Shown here: in pieces, positions 34,814-43,687 of the stretch
Position numbering within the stretch: position 1 is the first letter of the stretch
Layout of the letters: every line of letters begins with the position of its first letter
Assembly: GCA_020636445.1 (NCBI GenBank)
Contig: JACJXV010000005.1
Location: 62,001-126,000 of the forward strand
Length of the DNA: 64,000 nt
Direction of reading: 5' to 3'
From: Lewinellaceae bacterium
GTDB lineage: Bacteria > Bacteroidota > Bacteroidia > Chitinophagales > Saprospiraceae
Made by a program: the position numbers and the translations under genes
Notes under the pieces: generated by a model
Told to the model about the DNA's origin: nothing
What the model saw: the letters and a program-made list of their open reading frames with translations, nothing else
Databases searched by the model: none

Positions 34814-35707
34814 TTACCGGGCAGCGCGGCCAAAGATTCCGGAAGACAGGTAGCGGTCTCCGCGATCACAAATAATACAAACCAGCAAACCTTCCGACAG
34901 CTCGCGAGCTAATTTTGCTGCAGCGGCGACAGCACCACCACTACTCATACCTGCAAAAACACCTTCCTCTTCGGCCAGGCGGCGCATCATGGTAACGGCT
35001 TCTGCTTCGGAAACATCGATGGTGCGATCCACCCGTTGCGGGTCAAAAATTTGCGGAAGAAACTCCGGCGACCAGCGGCGGATGCCGGGGATGCTGGCGC
35101 CGTCAGCGGGCTGAACACCCACAATCTGCACCTGCGGGTTTTGTTCCTTGAGGTAGCGGGAAGTTCCCATGATGGTGCCGGTGGTACCCATGGAGGAAAC
35201 GAAATGGGTGACCTTCCCCTGTGTATCCCGCCAGATTTCAGGACCGGTACTGCGGTAGTGGGCCCCCCAGTTGTCCGGATTGGCAAACTGGTTGAGCATC
35301 AGGTAGCCACCCTGTTGAACTAGCTCTTCGGCATATTCCCGCGAATACTCGATGGTTTTAGCGGCCGGGGTCAGGATTACCGTGGCCCCGTAGGCTTCCA
35401 TTGTTTGTACGCGCTCCGCCGTTGAGTTGTCGGGCATGATCAGGGTGATGTCGATGCCGAAAAGGCGGGCAATCATCGCCAGGGCAATTCCCGTATTCCC
35501 GCTGGTTGCTTCAACTAAACGCACACCGGGTTGCAACTCGCCCCGATCGAGCGCCCCTTTGATCATTCCGTAGGCGGCGCGGTCTTTCACACTGCCGCCG
35601 GGGTTCTGGCCTTCCAGTTTGCCAAATACCCGGACTCCGGGTTGTTGAATAACACGGGTAAGTTCTACCAGAGGGGTATTGCCAACAAGGTCGATAATAG
35701 TAGGCAT
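34814..35707 (-). CDS. cysM: Cysteine synthase B (O-acetylserine sulfhydrylase)
   Basis: 297 residues of the PLP-dependent OASS family. NPGGSVKDRAA near 34-44 carries the PLP lysine and EATSGNTGIALA near 66-77 binds the PLP phosphate. Family members join O-acetylserine with sulfide, or with thiosulfate in the CysM branch. The shorter C-terminus fits CysM. It sits between cysE (12 nt upstream) and the Crp/Fnr gene (2 nt downstream) and completes the two-step cysteine pathway. Confidence 0.93.
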   Translation of the reverse strand: MPTIIDLVGNTPLVELTRVIQQPGVRVFGKLEGQNPGGSVKDRAAYGMIKGALDRGELQPGVRLVEATSGNTGIALAMIARLFGIDITLIMPDNSTAERVQTMEAYGATVILTPAAKTIEYSREYAEELVQQGGYLMLNQFANPDNWGAHYRSTGPEIWRDTQGKVTHFVSSMGTTGTIMGTSRYLKEQNPQVQIVGVQPADGASIPGIRRWSPEFLPQIFDPQRVDRTIDVSEAEAVTMMRRLAEEEGVFAGMSSGGAVAAAAKLARELSEGLLVCIICDRGDRYLSSGIFGRAAR

Positions 35708-35719
35708 GCTAATACAAGG

Positions 35720-36556
35720 TTAAAATTCTTCGCTGATGTGGGTTGTTTCGGAGCCATCCAGATGACGCATTCGCTCGTAGCCGGCATAGTAAACCCGGGA
35801 CTGGGGCGGGACACTTCGGGTGATCCAGACGTTGCCCCCGATGATGGTATCGCGGCCAATGGTTGTTTCTCCACCCAGGATGGTAGCCCCTGAATAGATA
35901 ACCACCCGATCTTCGATAGTAGGGTGGCGTTTGGTTTTGGCTAATTCCTTAGCCACGCTCAATGCGCCTAAGGTAACCCCCTGGTATATCTTAACATCGT
36001 TACCGATGATGCAGGTCTCCCCGATAACGACCCCGGTGCCATGATCGATGCAAAAATTATCGCCTACCTGGGCTCCCGGGTGGATGTCAATGCCAGTTTT
36101 GCCATGAGCATGTTCCGTAAGAATGCGGGGAATAAGGGGAACCCCTAGTTGGTAAAATTCGTGAGCCAGCCGGAATACAGCAATTGCATAAAAACCCGGA
36201 TAGGTACGAATTACTTCAGTTATGGTCACCGCGGCTGGGTCACCCCGCAGGATGGCTTCCGCATCGCGTTGTAAGCGTTGGTGTACCTCTGGCAGGCGGT
36301 CCATAAATGCTTCCTCTAATTCCCGGGCAGGGCGGGGGAGATCTTCCCGGATCGTGTCCAGGATATTATGTAATTCGATTTGCAGCTGTTGATAATGCCA
36401 GGAAAATTCCCGCAGATTGTGAAACCGATGGTCGGCATACTCCGGGAAAAGAACGCCCAGTAACCCGTTGAGCCAGTTACATACCTGGGAAGGGGCCGGA
36501 ATTTGCCGGGCGTTAAGGTGGGCGCCAAAGAGCCCTTCAATGAATGGTGGTTGCAT
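35720..36556 (-). CDS. cysE: Serine O-acetyltransferase
   Basis: 278 residues. An N-terminal helical domain (about 1-150) is followed by a left-handed beta-helix of hexapeptide repeats (about 160-260: GIDIHPGAQVGDNFCIDHGTG, then VVIGETCIIGNDVKIYQGVTLGA) with the catalytic His/Asp pair in IDHGTG and the acetyl-CoA loop. Activates serine for cysteine synthesis. The C-terminal tail YERMRHLDGSETTHISEEF is longer than in the shortest SATs. First gene of the cysE-cysM-crp group. Confidence 0.93.
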   Translation of the reverse strand: MQPPFIEGLFGAHLNARQIPAPSQVCNWLNGLLGVLFPEYADHRFHNLREFSWHYQQLQIELHNILDTIREDLPRPARELEEAFMDRLPEVHQRLQRDAEAILRGDPAAVTITEVIRTYPGFYAIAVFRLAHEFYQLGVPLIPRILTEHAHGKTGIDIHPGAQVGDNFCIDHGTGVVIGETCIIGNDVKIYQGVTLGALSVAKELAKTKRHPTIEDRVVIYSGATILGGETTIGRDTIIGGNVWITRSVPPQSRVYYAGYERMRHLDGSETTHISEEF

Positions 36557-36680
36557 AGGTTACCGCATTTGCCTAAGACAATAACGCAACCAGTCGGGGT
36601 AGAGGTTGCCTGATCAGGAAAGATAATGGGATATTTTCTTCCCTTGCCGGAATTATTCAGGAATTTCTTGCTCAGTACTT

Positions 36681-36838
36681 TGTCAAGTTTGAAAATAAGG
36701 GTTGGCAATGGTTATTAGGTGACGAGTGAAGAGACCCGCCTTCGTTCACTTTTGTCAAGGGAAAAATAATGGTCAATTAAGTTTGGCTGTTTAATCAGAA
36801 GTTTCTTAAACCTGTCAATGTTATTCAGTCCAGGTCAA
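36681..36838. repeat. Dispersed repeat block (two families)
   Basis: 36681-36735 matches 10855-10909, and 36746-36837 is the reverse complement of 17389-17478 with about four changes. CATTTC stutters follow at 36840-36870. No gene in this 36557-36940 stretch. Confidence 0.88.
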
Positions 36839-36941
36839 AGTTTCCCATTTCTGATTTCCCATTTCCCATTTCTTTTTCTTCCTAACTGATTCGTCCATTG
36901 CCCATTTCTCCAGATTTAGCAAATATTTAAGGCGCAGGGCC

Positions 36942-36994
36942 TTGACATTCCAGGGCAGATCCGGTAAATTTGTTTTTGAATGAACGATTAGTCA
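36942..36994 (+). promoter_or_regulatory. Promoter and operator of the TetR gene
   Basis: TTG (36942-36944), 20 nt, then TAAATTTG (36965-36972): a full Bacteroidota -33/-7 promoter. TGAACGATTAGTCA (36981-36994) is a quasi-palindrome (TGA-N8-TCA) directly at the expected start of transcription and 7 nt before the ATG. It is a candidate TetR autoregulatory operator. Confidence 0.6.
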
Positions 36995-37001
36995 ATAATA
37001 A

Positions 37002-37601
37002 ATGTCACCAAGATCCAAGGCTCAATTTGCGGCTCTCCGCGATAAAAGTATGGCGGCTATCAAGTCGGCTGCACTCGAGTTGTTTGGGCAGCAGGGGTAT
37101 CATTTTACGACAGTGAGTCAGATTGCCAAGGCTGCAGGTGTTTCCAAAGGACTTCTGTACAATTATTATTCCGGTAAGGAAGAGCTGCTGAACGCCATCA
37201 TTATGGATGTGGTGGAAATGGGGGAGCAGTTTTTGGATCAGTTGATGACTGCAGCGTTGACGCCCCTGGAACGCATCACCGCCATTGTGGATGGTTCTAT
37301 CGCCATGGTGCAGTCGGACCCCCATTACTGGAAGCTGCTCACGTCACTATCCTTACAGATTAATGTGCTGGATGAGGCGTTGACGGCTACCCTGAAAAAC
37401 CGCCAGGCTGCGGCGAATGCCCGGCTGGCGACCATTTTTCGGGAAATGGGTTATGCCGACCCGGAGCGGGAGACCTTGCATCTTGAGGCAACCATGGATG
37501 GCATGATGATTCATTACTTGACGCAACTGGAAGATTATCCCATCCAGGCTATGCGTGACTATATTTTGCAGCAATACCAACGTTTTCAAAAACCCGAATA
37601 A
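37002..37601 (+). CDS. TetR-family transcriptional regulator
   Basis: 199 residues. The N-terminal HTH covers about 17-63 (ALELFGQQGYHFTTVSQIAKAAGVSKGLLYNYYSGKEELL in pattern, with VSKGLLYNYY as recognition helix), followed by an all-helical ligand domain. It probably represses the five downstream genes, which are transcribed in the same direction, starting 1 nt after its stop. The operator at 36981 supports autoregulation. The inducer is unknown, perhaps a lipid or xenobiotic. Confidence 0.92.
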   Translation: MSPRSKAQFAALRDKSMAAIKSAALELFGQQGYHFTTVSQIAKAAGVSKGLLYNYYSGKEELLNAIIMDVVEMGEQFLDQLMTAALTPLERITAIVDGSIAMVQSDPHYWKLLTSLSLQINVLDEALTATLKNRQAAANARLATIFREMGYADPERETLHLEATMDGMMIHYLTQLEDYPIQAMRDYILQQYQRFQKPE

Positions 37602-37602
37602 G

Positions 37603-38376
37603 ATGAAAGGATTTCGTAAAACCGGGTTCCTCGTTACACTGTTACTCTCGGCTGCAGTTGCAACCGGGCTGGCGCAGGGTACAGGAACTCCTGATGCCAA
37701 GGCTATTGTGGCCCGGGCAGATGCTAAGCTCAAGGGAAAAACCAGTCAGGGGGAGATGAAGATGACGATTGTACGGCCTACCTGGCAGCGCGAAGTAACC
37801 ATGAAAAGCTGGAGCAAAGGTGACGAAGATGCGCTGATCCTAATTACGGCGCCAGCCCGGGATAAAGGCGTTGCATTTCTCAAGCGCGATGTGGAAATCT
37901 GGAACTGGCAGCCAACCATTGACCGGGTGGTCAAGCTTCCGCCGTCAATGATGATGCAGTCCTGGATGGGGTCGGATTTTACCAACGACGACTTGGTTAA
38001 GCAATCATCGATCGTCAATGATTACCAGCATAAGCTTTTGGGAAGCGATGTGTTGGAAGGCCGCGACTGCTATAGAATAGAGATGATTCCCAAAGAAAAC
38101 GCCGCCGTAGTCTGGGGCAAAGTAATGGTCTGGATTGACAAGAAGGAGTCGATGCAACTCAAGACGGAGTTTTATGATGAATATGGCGATCTGATCAACA
38201 CGATGGTCGGGAAGGACATCAAAATGCTGGGTGGGAAGCTACTTCCTGCACGGATGGAGGTGACTCCGGCGGATAAACCCGGCCAGAAGACCATTGTCGA
38301 GTATCTGAGCCTGAGTTTTGATAAGCCCATCGATGACAGTTTCTTTTCAATCCAACAGCTTAAGCGTGTTCGATAA
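37603..38376 (+). CDS. LolA-like outer-membrane lipoprotein-sorting protein
   Basis: 257 residues with a signal peptide (about 1-24, ending GLAQG). The mature chain has the LolA/LppX-like beta-sheet: AKLKGKTSQGEMKMTIVRPTWQREVTMKSW, then ALILITAPARDKGVAFLKRDVEIWNW. This family is annotated as outer-membrane lipoprotein-sorting protein and likely carries a lipid or lipoprotein in the periplasm. Sits between the TetR gene (1 nt gap) and two FtsX-type permeases, so it should be the periplasmic carrier of an ABC system. The ATG at 37603 starts the signal. Confidence 0.8.
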   Translation: MKGFRKTGFLVTLLLSAAVATGLAQGTGTPDAKAIVARADAKLKGKTSQGEMKMTIVRPTWQREVTMKSWSKGDEDALILITAPARDKGVAFLKRDVEIWNWQPTIDRVVKLPPSMMMQSWMGSDFTNDDLVKQSSIVNDYQHKLLGSDVLEGRDCYRIEMIPKENAAVVWGKVMVWIDKKESMQLKTEFYDEYGDLINTMVGKDIKMLGGKLLPARMEVTPADKPGQKTIVEYLSLSFDKPIDDSFFSIQQLKRVR

Positions 38377-38394
38377 CCTAAATCTCACGGCATC

Positions 38395-39609
38395 ATGCTC
38401 GTACAACTTGCCTGGCGCAATATCTGGCGGAACCGGCGGCGCACGTTAATCACCACCGCATCTATTTTATTTGCGGTTTTATTCGCCACGTTTATGGAGT
38501 CTCTGCAAAAGGGGGCCTGGAATAATACCATCAATAACGTGGTGAATTTTTATGTGGGCTATGCGCAAATTCACCTGGAAGGGTACTGGGATGAACGATC
38601 ATTGGATTTGGCTTTTTCGGGGGAAGAGGTGACGAATCTGGCCCGGAAGGCACCGGGTGTTCAGGCGGTAGTTCCCCGCCTGGAGTCGTATGCATTGGCT
38701 TCTACCGGAAATAACACGCTGGTGGCCACGGTAATCGGGATTGACCCTGAACTGGAAGACGGAATGACCCATTTGTCGGGCCGGTTAATTGCCGGGAAGT
38801 ATCTGACTCCCGAGGACCAGACGGTCCTACTGGCTGCCGGTGCGGCCAAACAATTGGAGCTGGGCGTTGGCGATACCTTATTGCTCATTGGGCAGGGGTA
38901 TCATGGGGTTAATGCAGCGGGCAAGTATCCGATTACCGGGATTGTGGAGTTTGCCACTCCGGAGTTAAACAAATCGATGGTGTGTTTGCCTTTGGTAGAG
39001 GCCCAGTGGCTTTACGGGGCGGACGGGTTGGTGACCTCTCTGGCATTACAATTGCCTAACCAGCGCGCTATCCAGCCTGCACTGCATTACCTGGACCAGC
39101 AGTTGCCGGACGAGACCTATGAGGTGATGGACTGGAAGGCTATGATGCCGGATTTGTTGGAAGCCAAGGCGCTGGACAGTGCCGGGAACATCATAGTTTA
39201 TTGTATCCTTTATCTGATCATTGGGTTTGGGATTTTCGGAACCATTCTGATGATGATCAAGGAACGGGAGTACGAATTTGGGGTACTCATCGCCATCGGG
39301 ATGCGCCGTTGGCGGCTGGCAATGGTCGTCTGGTTGGAAATTATCTTCCTGGGCTTACTGGGTGCGATGGCGGGAATCCTCTGCAGTACTCCGCTGGTGT
39401 ATTACTTCCGGGTTAATCCCCTGAGGTTTTCGGGGGACTATGCCTCAGCGCTGGAAAAATTTGGCTTCGAGCCAATTTTTCCGACAGAGTTTCGATTGGG
39501 TATTTTCCTGACTCAGGCCCTGGTGGTACTGGCCATCACTATCGTGCTGGGGCTATTCCCATTCCGTAAACTTAAGCAGCTTGAGCCTGTCGCCGCAATG
39601 CGGTCCTAA
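38395..39609 (+). CDS. ABC transporter permease, FtsX/LolE type
   Basis: 404 residues: one N-terminal membrane helix after MLVQLAWRNIWRNRRRTLI, a large periplasmic domain (about 45-265), and three C-terminal helices (about 270-295, 310-345, 365-395). This is the MacB/LolCE/FtsX topology, typical of exporters that work in the periplasm rather than across the membrane. The neighbouring permease starts with the very similar AWRNIWRN, so the two are paralogues likely forming a heterodimer like LolC-LolE. Confidence 0.88.
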   Translation: MLVQLAWRNIWRNRRRTLITTASILFAVLFATFMESLQKGAWNNTINNVVNFYVGYAQIHLEGYWDERSLDLAFSGEEVTNLARKAPGVQAVVPRLESYALASTGNNTLVATVIGIDPELEDGMTHLSGRLIAGKYLTPEDQTVLLAAGAAKQLELGVGDTLLLIGQGYHGVNAAGKYPITGIVEFATPELNKSMVCLPLVEAQWLYGADGLVTSLALQLPNQRAIQPALHYLDQQLPDETYEVMDWKAMMPDLLEAKALDSAGNIIVYCILYLIIGFGIFGTILMMIKEREYEFGVLIAIGMRRWRLAMVVWLEIIFLGLLGAMAGILCSTPLVYYFRVNPLRFSGDYASALEKFGFEPIFPTEFRLGIFLTQALVVLAITIVLGLFPFRKLKQLEPVAAMRS

Positions 39610-39647
39610 GGGTAAGCACATGTAATGTTAAACCAAAAAAAGCGATC

Positions 39648-40889
39648 ATGATTTATCTCATGGCCTGGCGAAATATCTGGCGGAATCCAACCCGGAGTCG
39701 GGTGGTCATCCTGGCAATTGCTTTGGGGATCTGGGCGGCACTCTTCATGTCGGGGTTTGCGACAGGCATGATGCGCAACTATATACAAAACGCCATCACG
39801 AACGTAGTTTCTCACATACAGATTCATCATCCGGAATACCAGGCGGATAATAATGTGCGGTATACAATTCCAGGTGCGGACTCTCTGCGGAAAACACTGC
39901 TGGCCATTCCGGAAGTCAAAGCGGTCAGTGTACGAACCCTCGTCAACGGCATGATTGCTTCCAGCCAGACGGCCCGTGGCGTACAGGTCAAAGCGATTAC
40001 TCCGGGTGAGGAAGCCACGGTAGGCTTGTCAGCGGATAAAATCGTAGAAGGAGATTTTTTTGCGGAAGACCGCAAAAATAATTTGCTTATGAGTAAGAAA
40101 CTGGCTGATCGGTTACATGTGGCCCTGCGGAGCAAAGTGGTGCTTACCTTCCAGGATCTGGGGGGCAATATTACATCGGCTGCTTTCCGGATTACGGGGT
40201 TATACGCCATTGGCGATGAACCCTTTGAAGAGGGGCATGTGTTTGTGCGCCGCCAGGATCTCAACCGGTTACTCGTGGCGGACCTTACCGATTCGCTGAA
40301 TGTCGAACAGCACCTGGCGCATGAAATAGCGTTGCTATTGAGTACTCCGGACCAGGTAGATCCTGTACAAGCCGAATTACAAAAGCGCTTACCGGGATTG
40401 CGTATCGAGACATACCGGGAAGTTGCGCCCGACCTGCGGCTTTACGAATCCCAGGTGCAGAGTGTTTCCTGGGTTTACCTGATTGTTATCATGCTTGCAC
40501 TGGTATTTGGCATCATTAATACGATGCTGATGACCGTTTTAGAGCGGTATAAGGAGCTTGGCATGCTGATGGCTATCGGGATGAATAAGTGGCGGGTATT
40601 CCGCATGATTATGCTGGAGACCCTTTTCCTTTCACTGGCGGGCGCGCCACTGGGTCTATTGCTGGGCTGGGGTACCATTACATTTTTGGGACATCGGGGA
40701 TTGGACCTGTCCAGATTCTCAGATGCGCTGGCGCAATTCGGTATGTCGAATGTGGTCTATTTCGCTGTTCCGCAGGAAACCTATGCGCAGGCAGTTTTCA
40801 TCCTGGTGTGTACTGCCTTTCTGGCTTCTTTGTACCCAGCCTGGAAAGCCATTCGGTTGCGGCCGGTTGAAGCGATTCGACGGATTTAG
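39648..40889 (+). CDS. ABC transporter permease, FtsX/LolC type (paralogue)
   Basis: 413 residues with the same four-helix FtsX layout as its upstream neighbour (MIYLMAWRNIWRNPTRSR start, periplasmic domain about 45-270, C-terminal helices after EVAPDLRLYESQVQSVSWVY). It ends KAIRLRPVEAIRRI, the basic tail common in this family. With the first permease and the ATPase it forms a Lol-like or MacB-like complex. A 38-nt gap separates it from the upstream permease. Confidence 0.88.
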   Translation: MIYLMAWRNIWRNPTRSRVVILAIALGIWAALFMSGFATGMMRNYIQNAITNVVSHIQIHHPEYQADNNVRYTIPGADSLRKTLLAIPEVKAVSVRTLVNGMIASSQTARGVQVKAITPGEEATVGLSADKIVEGDFFAEDRKNNLLMSKKLADRLHVALRSKVVLTFQDLGGNITSAAFRITGLYAIGDEPFEEGHVFVRRQDLNRLLVADLTDSLNVEQHLAHEIALLLSTPDQVDPVQAELQKRLPGLRIETYREVAPDLRLYESQVQSVSWVYLIVIMLALVFGIINTMLMTVLERYKELGMLMAIGMNKWRVFRMIMLETLFLSLAGAPLGLLLGWGTITFLGHRGLDLSRFSDALAQFGMSNVVYFAVPQETYAQAVFILVCTAFLASLYPAWKAIRLRPVEAIRRI

Positions 40890-40942
40890 CACAGGTTCAT
40901 AAAAGCATTTTCATCATTACTACTTTAGAAAATGACAGACAA

Positions 40943-41629
40943 ATGGGCGTTATACATGTAGAAGGAGTATCCAAAATCTATAATCCGGACAAAATTCCGG
41001 TAACGGCATTGCAGGGCGTTTCGCTAACTATTGAAGCCGGTGAGTTCACGGCGATTGTGGGGCCGAGTGGGTCAGGGAAAACCACCCTGTTGAATGTTAT
41101 TGGTGGACTTGACCGGCCTACCAGCGGTCGCGTAGCTGTTGGCGGCCACGAGATCACCGGGTTGTCGGATAATGAGCTAATCGATTTCCGCAAGGAACAC
41201 ATTGGGTTTGTCTTTCAGGCGTACAACCTGATTCCGGTACTAACCGCCCGGGAAAATGTCAGTTTTGTGATGTTATTGCAAAACCGGCCGGCGGCCGAGC
41301 GGGAAGCACGCACCCAGGAATTGCTCGCTGCGGTGGGCCTCGAAGATCAGATCGATAAACGGCCGGCGGAATTATCGGGGGGACAGCAGCAGCGAGTGGC
41401 GGTGGCCCGGGCATTGGCACCCAAGCCGGCGTTTATTCTGGCCGATGAGCCGACGGCCAACCTGGATTCCCATTCGGCGTCCAATTTATTGGATATTATG
41501 GCCCGGCTCAATGAAGAAGAAGGTGTTACCTTTTTGTTCTCCACACATGATCAACGGGTAATTGATCGGGCTCGCCGGGTAATTACGTTGGTAGACGGGG
41601 CCATTGCCAGGGACGAATACCGGTCGTGA
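40943..41629 (+). CDS. ABC transporter ATPase, LolD/MacB type
   Basis: 228 residues. Walker A GPSGSGKTT near 38-46, signature LSGGQQQRVAVARA near 140-153, Walker B FILADEPTANLD near 161-172, and the FSTHDQRV switch. The sequence follows LolD/MacB ATPases (YNPDKIPVTALQGVSLTI). It energises the two FtsX-type permeases. Its TGA overlaps the next start by one base (TGATG). Confidence 0.93.
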   Translation: MGVIHVEGVSKIYNPDKIPVTALQGVSLTIEAGEFTAIVGPSGSGKTTLLNVIGGLDRPTSGRVAVGGHEITGLSDNELIDFRKEHIGFVFQAYNLIPVLTARENVSFVMLLQNRPAAEREARTQELLAAVGLEDQIDKRPAELSGGQQQRVAVARALAPKPAFILADEPTANLDSHSASNLLDIMARLNEEEGVTFLFSTHDQRVIDRARRVITLVDGAIARDEYRS

Positions 41630-42834
41630 TGAAAACAATATTTTCTGCGGGGCGAATGCTGGTGGTAATCCTGATCGTATGCTGGTTGGGCGTTTCAGGT
41701 TATAGCCAAAACGACAGCCTTCCGGTTGTCGAACCTGAGGTGAGTAAACTGGCGGTAAGCGGGTATGTGAAGAACCTGCAAACCTGGTTGTTTTTGAATG
41801 CTGGCGGGCAAACTACTTTTTTGCAGGACAACCTGCTGCACCACCGCCTTAATGTTCGCTGGGATGCTTCCCCCCAACTGACGGTATATGCCGAGATGCG
41901 CAACCGCGCCTTTTTTGGTGATCTCGTAAAAGTTAATCCCCAATATGGCGATCAGGTTGCTTATGCCAATGACGACTATTTTCGCCTTTCGGCCGTTGTT
42001 TTGAACAGCCAGTCGTGGGTGGTGCATACGATGCTTGATCGCTTTTATGCCGAATGGCAGCAGAATGACTGGGAGGTGAGCCTGGGGCGCCAGCGTATTA
42101 ACTGGGGAATCAGCACGGTTTGGAATCCCAATGATTGGTTTAATGCCTTTAATTTTACAGACTTTGACTACGAGGAACGCCCGGGCAGTGATGCCATTCG
42201 GATACGTCGCTATACGGGCTATGCAGGGAGTATTGAACTGGCGGCAAAAGCGTTCGACACCTGGAATGAAGCGGTTGTGGCTGGCTTATGGCGGTTCAAT
42301 CGCTGGAATTACGATTTTCAGTTATTGGCGGGTTATGTCCGCCAGGATTGGGCATTGGGTGCAGGGTGGGCTGGTAACCTGGGGAACGCCGGATGGAAAG
42401 GGGAATTTTCCGCCTTTTTCCCACAGCAGGGAGTTGAGCGCGATCCCGCGTTAGCCATGACCTGGGGTGTTGATTATTCCTTCAGTAATGCCCTTTATGC
42501 CCAGGTCGGCTATCTATACAATAGTGCCGGGCAATTGCGCGGGGATGCCAGTGGTTTGTTTGCTTTTGAGTTGTCGGCCCGGAATTTATATCCTTATCGG
42601 CATGCTGTATTTTTACAGGCCAGCTATCCGGTTTCACCGCTGGTGCAGGGTGGATTGGCGCTTATTTATAGCCCCGTGGAGGCACAAGCACTGTTTCTGA
42701 ATCCTACTCTTGGCCTTTCGGTGGCCAACAACTGGGGGCTGGACCTGGTGGGCCAGCTGATTTTTGACCAGGAACCGGAAGGGTATCGAAGCCCTATCCA
42801 GGCGGCTTTTGTTCGATTAAAATACTCCTATTAA
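41629..42834 (+). CDS. Outer-membrane porin-like barrel, ABC operon
   Basis: 401 residues with a signal peptide (about 1-29, ending SGYSQ). The mature part is a run of amphipathic strands with aromatic girdles, ending in KYSY; the terminal Tyr fits outer-membrane insertion. The repeated pattern (YAEWQQNDWEVSLGRQRINWG, later LYAQVGYLYNS) resembles DUF1302-like or alginate-type porins. The ATG at 41629 overlaps the ATPase stop, which shows coupling. It may be the outer-membrane end of the LolA-like ABC system. Exact family uncertain. Confidence 0.75.
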   Translation: MKTIFSAGRMLVVILIVCWLGVSGYSQNDSLPVVEPEVSKLAVSGYVKNLQTWLFLNAGGQTTFLQDNLLHHRLNVRWDASPQLTVYAEMRNRAFFGDLVKVNPQYGDQVAYANDDYFRLSAVVLNSQSWVVHTMLDRFYAEWQQNDWEVSLGRQRINWGISTVWNPNDWFNAFNFTDFDYEERPGSDAIRIRRYTGYAGSIELAAKAFDTWNEAVVAGLWRFNRWNYDFQLLAGYVRQDWALGAGWAGNLGNAGWKGEFSAFFPQQGVERDPALAMTWGVDYSFSNALYAQVGYLYNSAGQLRGDASGLFAFELSARNLYPYRHAVFLQASYPVSPLVQGGLALIYSPVEAQALFLNPTLGLSVANNWGLDLVGQLIFDQEPEGYRSPIQAAFVRLKYSY

Positions 42835-42930
42835 GCCAGGGCCTTTCCAGGGCCTTCGGGGTGACAAATCACCTTCCCGGGGTGACTTTCCTCATCTATG
42901 TTGTTTGCAAAATTGCTATAGCTTATTAGC

Positions 42931-42949
42931 GGTGATTAGTTTGATCACC
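42931..42949. promoter_or_regulatory. Palindrome upstream of an outer-membrane protein gene
   Basis: GGTGAT (42931-42936) and ATCACC (42944-42949) separated by TAGTTTG, 14 nt before the ATG at 42964. It could be an operator or an mRNA hairpin near the ribosome site. No regulator is tied to it. Confidence 0.35.
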
Positions 42950-42963
42950 CTAAATGAACTACC

Positions 42964-43626
42964 ATGAAACGGATACTCTTTTTGGGGTTGTTGCTGTTGG
43001 GGATCGGTAGTTTTGCGTTCTCCCAGGTTACTGGGCGAGGAAATTTCATGTTGGGTGGAACGGTGGGTATTTCAACAGCCCAGTCGAAAATAACCCAAAC
43101 GACCTCGGCCGGTGAGTCGCAGGATAAAAGCCCTACCTCTTCCCAGATCAGCTTTGCCCCGGCAGTAGGTTATTTCTTGCTTGACCGGACAGCCGTTGGC
43201 ATCCGCATGGACTTCACGCGGAGTGCGGTACGCGAACAGCAGGCTGATAAGGTGCTGGACAGCGATTTGCTTTTCGGACCTTTTGGACGGTATTATCTTC
43301 CCGCCGGGAAAGACCTTGCCCTATTTATCGATGGTGGATTTGGGTTTGGCAACTCCAACGACCAACAGTACTTTGGAGAAGTAAGCCAACGGATCAATAC
43401 CAATATTTTTGCGGTAGGCATTGGCCCAGGGTTCACCGTATTCTCAGAACACGGCTTAGGCATTGAAGCACTGTTGAAGTACAACTTCGCCCGTAGTCGC
43501 TTTGATACTACGGTTGGTGGTGTTTCGCAAGAAGTGATTACCCATACCAATCAGGTGGATTTATCGTTGGGTTTGCAACTGTATTTTGGCGGTATCAAGA
43601 AGCTAGAGTCGCCCAAGTATTTTTAG
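42964..43626 (+). CDS. Outer-membrane beta-barrel protein
   Basis: 220 residues with a signal peptide (about 1-20, ending FAFSQ), then small-barrel strands: GNFMLGGTVGISTAQSK, SFAPAVGYFLLDRTAVGIRMDF, LFGPFGRYYLPAGKDLALFIDGGFGFG. It has the pattern of OmpW/OmpX-like eight-strand barrels (porin family, PF13568-like). It lies 129 nt after the porin gene and has the palindrome at 42931 upstream. Function unknown. Confidence 0.75.
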   Translation: MKRILFLGLLLLGIGSFAFSQVTGRGNFMLGGTVGISTAQSKITQTTSAGESQDKSPTSSQISFAPAVGYFLLDRTAVGIRMDFTRSAVREQQADKVLDSDLLFGPFGRYYLPAGKDLALFIDGGFGFGNSNDQQYFGEVSQRINTNIFAVGIGPGFTVFSEHGLGIEALLKYNFARSRFDTTVGGVSQEVITHTNQVDLSLGLQLYFGGIKKLESPKYF

Positions 43627-43687
43627 GGTACTGACATTCCACTAATCTGGCTACCTTTGGCATGTTTTTTTACCAAAGCCAAATCCA

